A stretch of 11,652 bases of DNA, from NCBI GenBank assembly GCA_024400895.1, contig JAKSMA010000056.1:1-11652 (forward strand). Direction: 5' to 3'. Source of the DNA: Muribaculaceae bacterium (GTDB lineage: Bacteria > Bacteroidota > Bacteroidia > Bacteroidales > Muribaculaceae). A model generated the notes under the pieces. The model saw nothing but the letters and a program-made list of their open reading frames with translations, was not told the DNA's origin and ran no database searches. This document shows, one piece after another, positions 5,000 through 11,480 of the stretch. Position 1 is the stretch's first letter. Every line of letters begins with the position of its first letter. Made by a program: the position numbers and the translations under genes.

Positions 5000-6364
5000 A
5001 TGAAAAAAGTAATTCTGATTTTATCGATAGTTTTGCTCGGTATTGCAAACGTATCGGCAGCAACTCCAAAAAAGGCTGCAAAGAAAACAACAACAAAGAG
5101 AACAGCAACCGCGCCAGCCGAAGCGCCCATTGTAATCTCTTCTGCCCCCCTTGGCGATAAGACATGGATGGAAAAAGCAGACGCTGGCGACGCATTGGCG
5201 CAAGCGGTGGTGGCTTATTGCTATTATGACGGTGGCTGCGGATTGCCAGAGGATTATGCCAAAGCATTAAGCTACGCTCAGAAAAGCGCTGACCAAAACT
5301 GCGGCTCAGGCTTTTATGTCCTTGGGGCGTTGTACAAATATGGGTATGGTGTTGGAAAGGATGAAGCTAAAGGGAAAGAGTTTTATACCAAAGCATTCAA
5401 TGCCCTTGTTGAAGAAGCAAAGTCGGATGAATTGTTTCCTCAATATCTGTTGGGCCTTTGTCATTGCTGTGGCTTAGGGGTCGCAAAATCCAATGACAAT
5501 GGTTTGCCCTGGATTCGTGGAGCCGCTGAGAAAGGCTTCGCTTTAGCACAAAACTACTTAGGCCGCTGTTATCAAAATGGATGGGGCGTTACAAAATCGG
5601 AAACAGAAGCTGTGGAATGGTATAAAAAAGCAGCTGCCCAAGGCTTGTCGTGGGGTGCTAATAATTTAGCGGATATGTATTATAATGGCAATGGTGTTGC
5701 GAAATCTTATACAGAGGCAGTAAAATGGTATAAGAAAGCTGCCCAAATGGGTAATGGCGGTGCTGCAAATTCAGTCGGTAATATGTATTACAGTGGCGAG
5801 GGTGTTGCGAAATCTTATACAGAGGCAGTAAAATGGTATAAAATAGGCACTGATTTGGGTAATGGCGCTGCATGTAGAAACTATGCAAGTATGTATGAGG
5901 ATGGAGAAGGCGTGAAAAAAGATTATTCTAAGGCTTTGAGTTTGTATGAAAAAGCCGCCGCATTAGGAAATGAAAAAGCAAAAGATAATATAGCAAAATT
6001 GAATGAGAAAAAGGAGGCAGAGTCGCTTGGTATCTCAGAAAAAAGACTTGCTGGAGTATGGTACGGAGGTCAAGGAAATGTGGATTTTAATATGACATTA
6101 AAGGCTAATGGACAATGTATTGTGAAAGTTTCTCAGTACCAAGCTAATTATGGACTCGTTCGTATGACTTACAGTGGAGATTGGTACTTGGACGGCTTGT
6201 ATTTCAAAGTATCTGATTTATCTGTAGTTTCCGCATCAGCTGGATACGCGACTCGTGCAGTAGCAGAACAGGCAGCAAGAAAGGTGAAAAAACTGATGGT
6301 TGAGACGATTAGCAACCTTAGAGTATATGATAAAAATTCGATTGGATTTTTTAGAAGACAATAA
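5000..6364 (+). CDS. Secreted Sel1-repeat protein with C-terminal beta domain
   Basis: I start at ATG 5000 rather than the in-frame TTG 4991, because the protein then begins with a clean signal peptide (Lys-Lys, hydrophobic core, cleavage after IANVSA at about residue 20). This gives 454 aa. A low-complexity Lys/Ala/Thr stretch (22-42) follows. Then come about six or seven Sel1-like repeats (about 60-335) with the typical YxxGxGV and A-WYKKAAxxG patterns; the 36-residue period is clearest at 185-330. Residues about 348-454 form a different, probably beta-rich module (LAGVWYGGQGNVDFNMTLKA, GDWYLDGLYFKV). Sel1 repeats fold as alpha-solenoids and scaffold protein complexes. The product is probably periplasmic. 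Two repeats share a 41-base identical DNA segment. The gene ends the rightward series and is followed by a strong terminator. Confidence 0.88.
   Translation: MKKVILILSIVLLGIANVSAATPKKAAKKTTTKRTATAPAEAPIVISSAPLGDKTWMEKADAGDALAQAVVAYCYYDGGCGLPEDYAKALSYAQKSADQNCGSGFYVLGALYKYGYGVGKDEAKGKEFYTKAFNALVEEAKSDELFPQYLLGLCHCCGLGVAKSNDNGLPWIRGAAEKGFALAQNYLGRCYQNGWGVTKSETEAVEWYKKAAAQGLSWGANNLADMYYNGNGVAKSYTEAVKWYKKAAQMGNGGAANSVGNMYYSGEGVAKSYTEAVKWYKIGTDLGNGAACRNYASMYEDGEGVKKDYSKALSLYEKAAALGNEKAKDNIAKLNEKKEAESLGISEKRLAGVWYGGQGNVDFNMTLKANGQCIVKVSQYQANYGLVRMTYSGDWYLDGLYFKVSDLSVVSASAGYATRAVAEQAARKVKKLMVETISNLRVYDKNSIGFFRRQ
5693..5841 (+). repeat. 41-base exact repeat inside the Sel1 array
   Basis: The 41 bases at 5693-5733 recur identically at 5801-5841, an offset of 108 bases or 36 codons, equal to one Sel1 unit. 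Both copies encode GVAKSYTEAVKWYK. Identity at synonymous positions points to a recent unit duplication or gene conversion and predicts variable repeat number among strains. Confidence 0.8.
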
Positions 6365-6416
6365 ATATGAAATAATTATTCCTAACAAAAGATAAGACGG
6401 GAATAATGAAAATTGG

Positions 6417-6447
6417 GGCTGTGTCATTAAATGGCACAGCCTTTTTG
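6417..6447 (+). terminator. Rho-independent terminator after the Sel1 gene
   Basis: GGCTGTGTCAT (6417-6427) pairs with ATGGCACAGCC (6431-6441) over 11 positions with one U-G wobble and a 3-base TAA loop. TTTTTG follows at 6442-6447. It starts 52 bases past the Sel1 stop and is the only strong rightward terminator seen after 1036, which supports one long transcription unit. Confidence 0.9.
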
Positions 6448-6692
6448 TTTAGTCATTTTGCTTGTTGAGTATGGAGTGGGGGGTGCAAAAATGTATTTGG
6501 CGCGTTGAGAAATGTTTTGAGGGATGGCATCGGCAGGGATGGGGTGGTTTAGTGCAGAAAATTGCTTGTATTGAATAAAAAAGTGTGGTTTTTGTTCAGT
6601 ATGGCGATGGAATTGAATAAAATCGGTGTTTTTTTACGGGGCAACGGGTTTTCGAGGCAATGAGACAATTGGTTTATGTGGGTGGGAGTCTG
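6448..6692. other. Non-coding stretch between terminator and ATPase cassette
   Basis: No convincing gene is visible on either strand; the open frames are short and lack recognisable motifs. The sequence is G-rich on the plus strand. ATTGAATAAAA occurs at 6570-6580 and 6612-6622, each followed by a T-rich run, which is the only internal repetition noticed. It could be decayed gene remnants. Confidence 0.5.
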
Positions 6693-6745
6693 GGCATGAG
6701 ATGTGAAAGCGGGTGGGTCGCTTGGGGTGATGAGCGAGCCTCCCG
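6693..6745. repeat. Left copy of ~53-base hairpin repeat flanking the ATPase unit
   Basis: This segment begins GGCATGAGATGTGAAAGCGG and ends GATGAGCGAGCCTCCCG. It matches 8313-8364 except for a few substitutions and one indel near the centre. Its arms CGGGTGGGTCGCT (6710-6722) and AGCGAGCCTCCCG (6733-6745) pair with two mismatches, so the fold is weaker than in the right copy. No T-run follows. The offset between copies is 1620 bases. Confidence 0.75.
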
Positions 6746-6799
6746 ATGTAAGCATGTTTTTATATGTTAATAATAATGCGGCTATTTAACATATATTTG

Positions 6800-6882
6800 G
6801 GAATAATTCTCAAAAATAGGCGTTAAAATTATGGAATAATTCTCAAAAATTGGTGTTAAAAACATGGAATAATTCTCAAAAT
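6800..6882. repeat. Three 33-base tandem repeats (iteron-like) upstream of the ATPase promoter
   Basis: GGAATAATTCTCAAAA begins at 6800, 6833 and 6866, exactly 33 bases apart. Units 1 and 2 also share most of the remaining 17 bases (both contain GGYGTTAAAA), while unit 3 is cut off at about 6882. Each core holds the inverted repeat GAAT-A-ATTC. The last unit ends one base before the -33 box. The arrangement resembles multiple binding sites on roughly one helix face, so an operator array for ATPase expression is inferred. Confidence 0.8.
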
Positions 6883-6883
6883 C

Positions 6884-6914
6884 TTTGCTATTTGTTTGAA
6901 AATGACTACTTTTG
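6884..6914 (+). promoter_or_regulatory. Bacteroides-type promoter of the ATPase gene
   Basis: TTTG (6884-6887), a 19-base spacer and TACTTTTG (6907-6914) match the Bacteroides consensus TTTG-N19-21-TAnnTTTG at every defined position. Transcription would start near 6920. This puts the upstream in-frame TTG 6896 and ATG 6902 outside the transcript and favours ATG 6938 as the start. Confidence 0.7.
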
Positions 6915-6937
6915 TAGAAAAGAAAAAGAACAAAGAT

Positions 6938-8311
6938 ATGTTGTATCGAAAATATGCGCAAAATATTGAGACGTTTTTGAAGACTCAGCCAAATAAGATT
7001 CTTCTTGTGAACGGCGCTCGTCAGATAGGTAAATCTTATATTATTCGTTATGTTGGGCAAAAGTTGTTCAGAAATTTCATAGAGATTAACTTGAAAGAAG
7101 ACAGTGAGGGGGATGGGGTGTTTTCAAAGGTGAATAGTTTGCATGATTTTCATCTCCAACTCAGTTCTTTAGCAGGTGATCGTTTGGGATCCAAAGAGGA
7201 TACGCTTGTTTTTTTGGATGAAATTCAGAGTTATCCCAAATTATTGACCATGCTGAAATTTTTGAACCAAGAGGGACGTTTCACTTATATTGCCAGTGGT
7301 TCACAGTTAGGTGTCGCGTTATCTCAAACGCCATCGGTTCCAATTGGAAGTGTTGCAATAGAGGAGATGTATCCTTTGGATTTCGAGGAGTTCCTTATTG
7401 CCATGGGGTGTGGGGAAAACGTTGTAGATGAAGCTAAAAGATGTTTTGAACAACGAGAATCATTATCTGAGGCTTTACATGATTATATGTTGCGCCAATT
7501 TAAAAATTATCTTCTTATTGGCGGTTTACCCGAAGTAGTCAACACCTTTATTAGCACTCGGAATATCGTACTTTGTAGAAGGCTGCAACAATACATTCAC
7601 GATTTGTATAGAATAGACGCTTCTCAATACGATGAAGCGCATAAATTAATGATTCGTCGCATCTACGATATGGTTCCGTCTAATTTAGAGAGCAAGAAGA
7701 AGCGCGTAATCATAAAGGATATTGATGGAAAAAAAGGACATCGCTCTTTTGCCGACTATGCAGATGAATTCGAATATCTTACGGCATCGGGTATTGCATT
7801 GGAGGTGAAAGCTGTAAGCAATCCTTCTTTTCCTCTGTTGGAAACTGGAACGAAAAACCTTTTGAAATTGTATCTCAATGATGTGGGAATACTTACAAAG
7901 CTGTTGTATGGCAATAATATAAATGCTATTCTGCAGGATGAGCGAAGTGTTAATTTAGGCACAGTATACGAGTCGGTGGTGGCACAGGAATTGCATGCTC
8001 ACGGATTTCCTTTGTATTATTACGACAACAAGAAGAACGGCGAAGTTGATTATCTGGTTGATGACTATGAAAGTCTTTCGGTTTTACCTCTTGAAATTAA
8101 GTCGGGTAAAGACTATAAAAAACATAGCGCTTTAGATAGATTTTTGTCTGCATACAATATAGAGAGAGCCATTGTTTTTAGTAATGAGCGAGAGGTGACA
8201 GCAGACAAAGGTTTGGTTTATATGCCAATTTATTTTTGTATGTTTCTCAACCGTGATTCGACAAATGCGGGCGATTTAATAATGCCGGCAATAGCTGCGC
8301 CTGAGGTGTGA
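6938..8311 (+). CDS. AAA ATPase with DUF4143 C-terminal domain
   Basis: From ATG 6938 the product is 457 aa. In-frame starts at 6896 and 6902 exist but fall within the predicted promoter. The N-terminal ATPase domain shows Walker A GARQIGKS (26-33), Walker B TLVFLDEIQ (89-97) and a sensor-like IASGSQLGVAL (118-128). The C-terminal DUF4143 part includes GTVYESVVAQEL (341-352), NGEVDYLVDD (367-376) and LPLEIKSGKDYKKH (383-396), giving an E...D...ExK arrangement like PD-(D/E)xK nucleases. This ATPase group is widespread and multicopy in Bacteroidetes; its cellular role is largely unknown. About 20 residues follow the usual end of the family, finishing IAAPEV. The gene has its own promoter and upstream repeats, and a hairpin repeat starts 2 bases after its stop. 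It is probably an independent, mobile-looking unit rather than part of the SPFH operon. Confidence 0.9.
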   Translation: MLYRKYAQNIETFLKTQPNKILLVNGARQIGKSYIIRYVGQKLFRNFIEINLKEDSEGDGVFSKVNSLHDFHLQLSSLAGDRLGSKEDTLVFLDEIQSYPKLLTMLKFLNQEGRFTYIASGSQLGVALSQTPSVPIGSVAIEEMYPLDFEEFLIAMGCGENVVDEAKRCFEQRESLSEALHDYMLRQFKNYLLIGGLPEVVNTFISTRNIVLCRRLQQYIHDLYRIDASQYDEAHKLMIRRIYDMVPSNLESKKKRVIIKDIDGKKGHRSFADYADEFEYLTASGIALEVKAVSNPSFPLLETGTKNLLKLYLNDVGILTKLLYGNNINAILQDERSVNLGTVYESVVAQELHAHGFPLYYYDNKKNGEVDYLVDDYESLSVLPLEIKSGKDYKKHSALDRFLSAYNIERAIVFSNEREVTADKGLVYMPIYFCMFLNRDSTNAGDLIMPAIAAPEV

Positions 8312-8312
8312 T

Positions 8313-8364
8313 GGCATGAGATGTGAAAGCGGGAGGGTCGCTCTGGTGATGAGCGAGCCTCCCG
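8313..8364. repeat. Right copy of the hairpin repeat flanking the ATPase unit
   Basis: This 52-base segment matches 6693-6745 and begins 2 bases after the ATPase stop. Together the copies bracket the tandem repeats, promoter and ATPase gene. No short target duplication is visible beside either copy. Confidence 0.75.
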
Positions 8365-8370
8365 CTTTTG
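8326..8370 (+). terminator. Terminator of the ATPase gene, within the right repeat
   Basis: An 18-base arm (8326-8343, starting AAAGCGGGAGG) pairs with 8351-8368 (ending CCTCCCGCTTT) with a single G-G mismatch and a 7-base loop. The T-run is short (TTTT, 8366-8369), but the GC-rich stem is very strong. It lies between converging genes and may also stop leftward transcription of the phosphoesterase operon. Confidence 0.75.
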
Positions 8371-8426
8371 TGTATGGTGTGGCGTCGGTGTCCGTCGTTC
8401 CTATGTTTGGCCGGTTGGGCGGGGGA

Positions 8427-9596
8427 TTAGGGGTCGAGGCGGGCGTCGGCTTTGTCTTCGGTGTAGCCCATAAATTCTTCCCATGTGAGGCCTAAGCGGA
8501 GGCCTGAGTCTACTTCCCATTGCAGGTGGTGGTAGTCGTTTTCAGGATATCCGGTGTTGTTGACGTAGTTCATTTGCACCTTTTCCCATGTGGCCTTGCC
8601 GTCTTTGGATACGTTGACGCGGATGAGGTATGGGCCAGGGTTCTTGCTGTTGCGTTCGGACATGGCGTCGAATGTGAGGTGCTCTACGCCGTCGATGAAT
8701 CGGTGATCCCATGCGTGTACGTGTCCGGCAAATACCATGGTAGTGTTCCATTCTTTGGTTTTGTTGAGGAGGAAGTACATTTCTTCGCGGCAGAATGTGG
8801 ATGAGAATTGTGTGAAGCGTGGACGGAAGAAGTTGGTGTGGGTGAACACGAAGCGGTTTCTCACTTTGAAGTATCCTTCTTCTCCGTTAGGGAGCAATCT
8901 TTCGAGGAGTGCACCTTTTTCAATGGCGTCGATTTGCTCTTTGCCCAGTGTGCCCGACGCTGTGTCGAGGAAGATGAAGTGGTCGTAGATTGCCGTTCTG
9001 CGGTCGGGTGTGAAGTCGGCGAGAATCCAGAAGTCGTAGTACGATGCCTTAAACACTTGGGTGAACAGTGCCCATCCGTTGCGGGTGATGTCGTGGTTGC
9101 CAGGCACTACGTAGAATGGCTTGGCTCCGTGCTCTTTCTGTTTGTAGAAGTCGACCACGTTTTTCACAGCTGCGTAGTATTGTGGCTGTGTTTCGGCAAT
9201 GTCGCCGAGGTGGCACACAAACATGTCGTTGTCGCGTCGTGCAATCTCAAACATTTCGCGCATGCGGCCAGTGTCGTAGAGGGTGTGGCTGTCGGCGCCG
9301 ATGAGGAAAGAGTAGGCTTGTGGCTCGCCTTTGTATATCACATCGATGATTTCGCCTTTTTCGTCCTCTATGAAGTCGAAGTCAAGATTTTTTACGGTTG
9401 TAGTGTCGTATGAATCGCCATATTCGCTCCAGTAGAGCAAACTCATTTTCACGCGGTCGTTCACTGCCGTTCCGGCAAGGAGCACGCCTGCTGGGTCGAC
9501 TTTGGAGCATGATGTGAAGGCGATGGTTGCCAAAGTTGCCGCTGCTATTGTGAGCGAGCGTAGGCGTGATTTATTGAATATTTTAGATGTCATCAT
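8427..9596 (-). CDS. Calcineurin-like metallophosphoesterase lipoprotein
   Basis: I choose the ATG at 9596, which overlaps the upstream stop as TAATG; a start two codons further upstream (9602) and ATG 9593 are also possible. The 389-aa protein opens with a lipoprotein signal: a basic start, a hydrophobic stretch and lipobox IAFTSC, with the acylated Cys at residue 30. The metallophosphoesterase motifs occur in order: ADSH (about 101-104), GDIAE (131-135), GNHD (166-169), FTHT (251-254) and GHVHAW (291-296). These supply the expected Asp, His and Asn ligands for a two-metal centre; motif II has Glu in place of the usual second Asp. The product is probably anchored in an outer or inner membrane leaflet and hydrolyses an unidentified phosphoester. 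Its substrate cannot be read from sequence. Overlap with the beta-barrel gene indicates translational coupling. Confidence 0.88.
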   Translation of the reverse strand: MMTSKIFNKSRLRSLTIAAATLATIAFTSCSKVDPAGVLLAGTAVNDRVKMSLLYWSEYGDSYDTTTVKNLDFDFIEDEKGEIIDVIYKGEPQAYSFLIGADSHTLYDTGRMREMFEIARRDNDMFVCHLGDIAETQPQYYAAVKNVVDFYKQKEHGAKPFYVVPGNHDITRNGWALFTQVFKASYYDFWILADFTPDRRTAIYDHFIFLDTASGTLGKEQIDAIEKGALLERLLPNGEEGYFKVRNRFVFTHTNFFRPRFTQFSSTFCREEMYFLLNKTKEWNTTMVFAGHVHAWDHRFIDGVEHLTFDAMSERNSKNPGPYLIRVNVSKDGKATWEKVQMNYVNNTGYPENDYHHLQWEVDSGLRLGLTWEEFMGYTEDKADARLDP

Positions 9597-10312
9597 TACC
9601 ATACGTGTTTAATACCTAATTTTACGTGAGTTTCATATCTTGTGGCGAGTTGCGACATGGAGCCTGCTGGTCGCACATTGAGTTCGCCGAAAAGTTTCAG
9701 CTTGTGAGGCAGTGGTGCATAGAAGCGCACGCCCCAGTTGATGTTCCAGTTTTCGTAGTAGAAATCGTCGTAGTTGCGGAAGAATAGGCCGATGTTCCAT
9801 GGATTGCTGCGTCGGCGAATGTTCGCGCCAATTCCGAATGTGAGCGTGATTGGTTCGGTGTAGCCGCTTCCCATCGAATTCCAGTGGATGAGCGATCCAC
9901 CGAGGGTCATGTCGAAATAGGAGGTTTGCCAATTCATCGACAGGTTGCCGATGTATTCGCAGGCTTTGAATTTGTTGTAGCGGTTAAACATGAGTTTTCC
10001 GCTTGCGAAGAAATCGCTGTGCTTGGTCCATGTGAAGTGGTAGATACCGCGTGCAGAAAGGCCAACGAGGTTTTTCTTTATTTGCAGATTGGCACCGCCT
10101 TCCACCGCCCATTTGTTGTTGAAATGATGGGTGTAGAGTCCGGTGGCGCCCATGTAGAATCCCGAAACGGTGTTCGTGCCCACTTGGGCATACGCCACCA
10201 CTTCGTTGGTGTGGATGCTGTCGAACTTGGTTTCGCCGCAGAAATTGGTTTCCTGTGCCGAAACGCCGAAGGCGACGAGCATCGCTGTGATTGCTGTGAT
10301 GAATTTTCGCAT
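9596..10312 (-). CDS. Outer-membrane beta-barrel protein
   Basis: The ATG at 10312 is chosen because it gives a clean signal peptide (MRKFITAITAMLVAFGVSAQ, cleavage near the end of that segment). An upstream in-frame ATG at 10381 would add 23 polar residues and overlaps the predicted promoter. The 238-aa product shows alternating hydrophobic/polar stretches rich in Tyr, Trp and Gly (GFYMGATGLYTHHF, AVEGGANLQI, DMTLGGSLIHW, ITLTFGIGANI, WGVRFYAPL). Its C-terminus ends in an aromatic residue (KLGIKHVW), typical of BAM-assembled barrels. About ten to twelve strands would fit, but no named porin or enzyme family is recognised. It is translationally coupled to the lipoprotein phosphoesterase, so a joint envelope role is likely. 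Confidence 0.82.
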   Translation of the reverse strand: MRKFITAITAMLVAFGVSAQETNFCGETKFDSIHTNEVVAYAQVGTNTVSGFYMGATGLYTHHFNNKWAVEGGANLQIKKNLVGLSARGIYHFTWTKHSDFFASGKLMFNRYNKFKACEYIGNLSMNWQTSYFDMTLGGSLIHWNSMGSGYTEPITLTFGIGANIRRRSNPWNIGLFFRNYDDFYYENWNINWGVRFYAPLPHKLKLFGELNVRPAGSMSQLATRYETHVKLGIKHVW

Positions 10313-10466
10313 ATTGAGAGAGTTATTGTTTTGTTCTGTTTTGATACTCCACACTAAAGAGTGTGCTGTCAGCATCCGCAAAATTAATGTTTTTTTTATT
10401 ATGCGACCAACAATTTAGTTCGTATAAAACAAAGTTTTCAACGAATTGTATTAGGCGGCCTTATTT
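10313..10466. other. Intergenic region upstream of the beta-barrel gene
   Basis: Reading on the minus strand, TAATTTTG (10386-10379) fits the -7 consensus TAnnTTTG about 65 bases before the beta-barrel start. The -33 region is weak (a TTGG at 10410-10407). An imperfect AT-rich inverted repeat at 10419-10445 (TTCGT...AAAAC-AAA-GTTTT...ACGAA) follows the TPR gene stop and could be a weak terminator. Confidence 0.45.
10379..10386 (-). promoter_or_regulatory. Candidate -7 element of the beta-barrel/phosphoesterase operon
   Basis: TAATTTTG on the minus strand matches TAnnTTTG exactly and would start transcription near 10372, giving a leader of about 60 bases. The upstream partner box is only partial, so confidence is moderate. 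Confidence 0.5.
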
Positions 10467-11462
10467 TTAGCTCAAGCCTTTGAGCATAGTCATGATGTTG
10501 AAATTCTTGTTGCGGTTGTTGAGCAGTTGTTCAATCTCTGCTATTTCCTTGGTGGCTTCGAGTCGCTGTGCCAGTGGAAGGAGCGAGTTGAGAAGTTGCT
10601 CGGCCGCTGCTCTTCGGTTCACCAGGCGAATGAGCGCCTTTGCCAGCGCTATAGAGAGCGTGAGTTCGCGTTCGCCCATCGTGTTGCTGATTTTCTTTTG
10701 GTAGCGCAGGCTCTTGGTGTAGAATTTCACAGCGCCACGGGCGTTGCCCATTTGCAGGAGCAGGTCGCCCTCGTTTTTGAGCGAGTCGATGAGGTTTTCC
10801 AGCGCCTCCCGGGTCTTCTCTGCCCCACCCTCGTTGAGCATGGCGGTGTAGAGTTCGGTGGTGTGCTGGTAGTGTGCCAGGATGTTCATTTGGTTGGCAC
10901 GGTTTTTATAGATGCTTGTCGATGCTTCCACTGCGTGTACGAGCATTGCCGAGAAGCGAGCGCTGTCGCGTTTCACGAGTCGTTCCAGAAGTTTCTGTGC
11001 CTTGGTTAGCTCCTTCACTGCACGACTGTTGTCGTCGGTTTGGCTATGCACGATGGCAAGATTATAGAGCAGTGATGCAAGAATGGCGAGAAAGTCTTCA
11101 TTGCGCTTGTTGGTCACTTCCACGAGCACGTTGAGGGCGTTTTCTGCCGAGCCCAGTGCCAGAATGTAATCGCTGTTTTTGATAAATGTGCTCATTCTCG
11201 CCAGCCATAGCCAACTGTGGAACAGCAAAGGCCATTCGTTGATTTCGTCGTTGAACACGGCGTTGTCGATGCATGAAGCGGCTTCACTGTCGCGGTCGTG
11301 AAGCATGAGGTAGCGCACCCACCACACCGTCAAGTCTTGTCGCTGTTGTGTGTTGAGAGAGAGGAAATCGGGTTCGTTGCCGGTCTCCTCTGCCACCGAT
11401 GTGAGTCTTGAGATATCGGTCTGGAATGTTGGGGTCGATACGTCGATAATCAGATGCTCCAT
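10467..11462 (-). CDS. TPR-like repeat protein, unknown function
   Basis: The 331-aa protein is almost entirely helical, with no signal peptide or membrane segment, so it is probably cytosolic. Helix pairs such as ALGSAENALNVLVEV, SRAVKELTKAQKLLERL, GDLLLQMGNARGAVKFYTKS and AAAEQLLNSLLPLAQRLEAT fit tetratricopeptide-type repeats. The clearest unit (about 230-265) has the Gly/Ala spacing of a TPR. The N-terminal 60 residues (EHLIIDVSTPTFQTDISRL) do not look like repeats. No enzyme motif is seen. Such proteins scaffold complexes; the partner is not identifiable. Its start lies 18 bases after the stop of the next gene upstream, so both are likely in one operon. Confidence 0.8.
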   Translation of the reverse strand: MEHLIIDVSTPTFQTDISRLTSVAEETGNEPDFLSLNTQQRQDLTVWWVRYLMLHDRDSEAASCIDNAVFNDEINEWPLLFHSWLWLARMSTFIKNSDYILALGSAENALNVLVEVTNKRNEDFLAILASLLYNLAIVHSQTDDNSRAVKELTKAQKLLERLVKRDSARFSAMLVHAVEASTSIYKNRANQMNILAHYQHTTELYTAMLNEGGAEKTREALENLIDSLKNEGDLLLQMGNARGAVKFYTKSLRYQKKISNTMGERELTLSIALAKALIRLVNRRAAAEQLLNSLLPLAQRLEATKEIAEIEQLLNNRNKNFNIMTMLKGLS

Positions 11463-11480
11463 AATAGCTTGAATTAGATT

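Noticed and set aside
6782..7060. Minus-strand frame with an 11-residue peptide repeat (FENYS-ILTPI type)
   Set aside because: It is the reverse reading of the 33-base iterons and then runs antisense into the ATPase gene; no start context or family supports it.
6693..8364. Insertion sequence or transposon
   Set aside because: No transposase, no terminal inverted repeats and no target duplication are seen; only direct hairpin repeats are present, so it is reported as a cassette hypothesis.
8808..9413. Long plus-strand frame (201 aa) opposite the phosphoesterase
   Set aside because: It is Val/Cys/His-rich and antisense to a gene with intact catalytic motifs, so it is a codon-bias shadow.
9884..10357. 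Plus-strand frame of 157 aa opposite the beta-barrel gene
   Set aside because: Antisense to a coding region with a clear signal peptide; no motif of its own.
10419..10445. AT-rich inverted repeat as a terminator of the TPR gene
   Set aside because: Arms are short with internal mismatches and no T-run follows on the minus strand; kept only as a mention in the intergenic entry.
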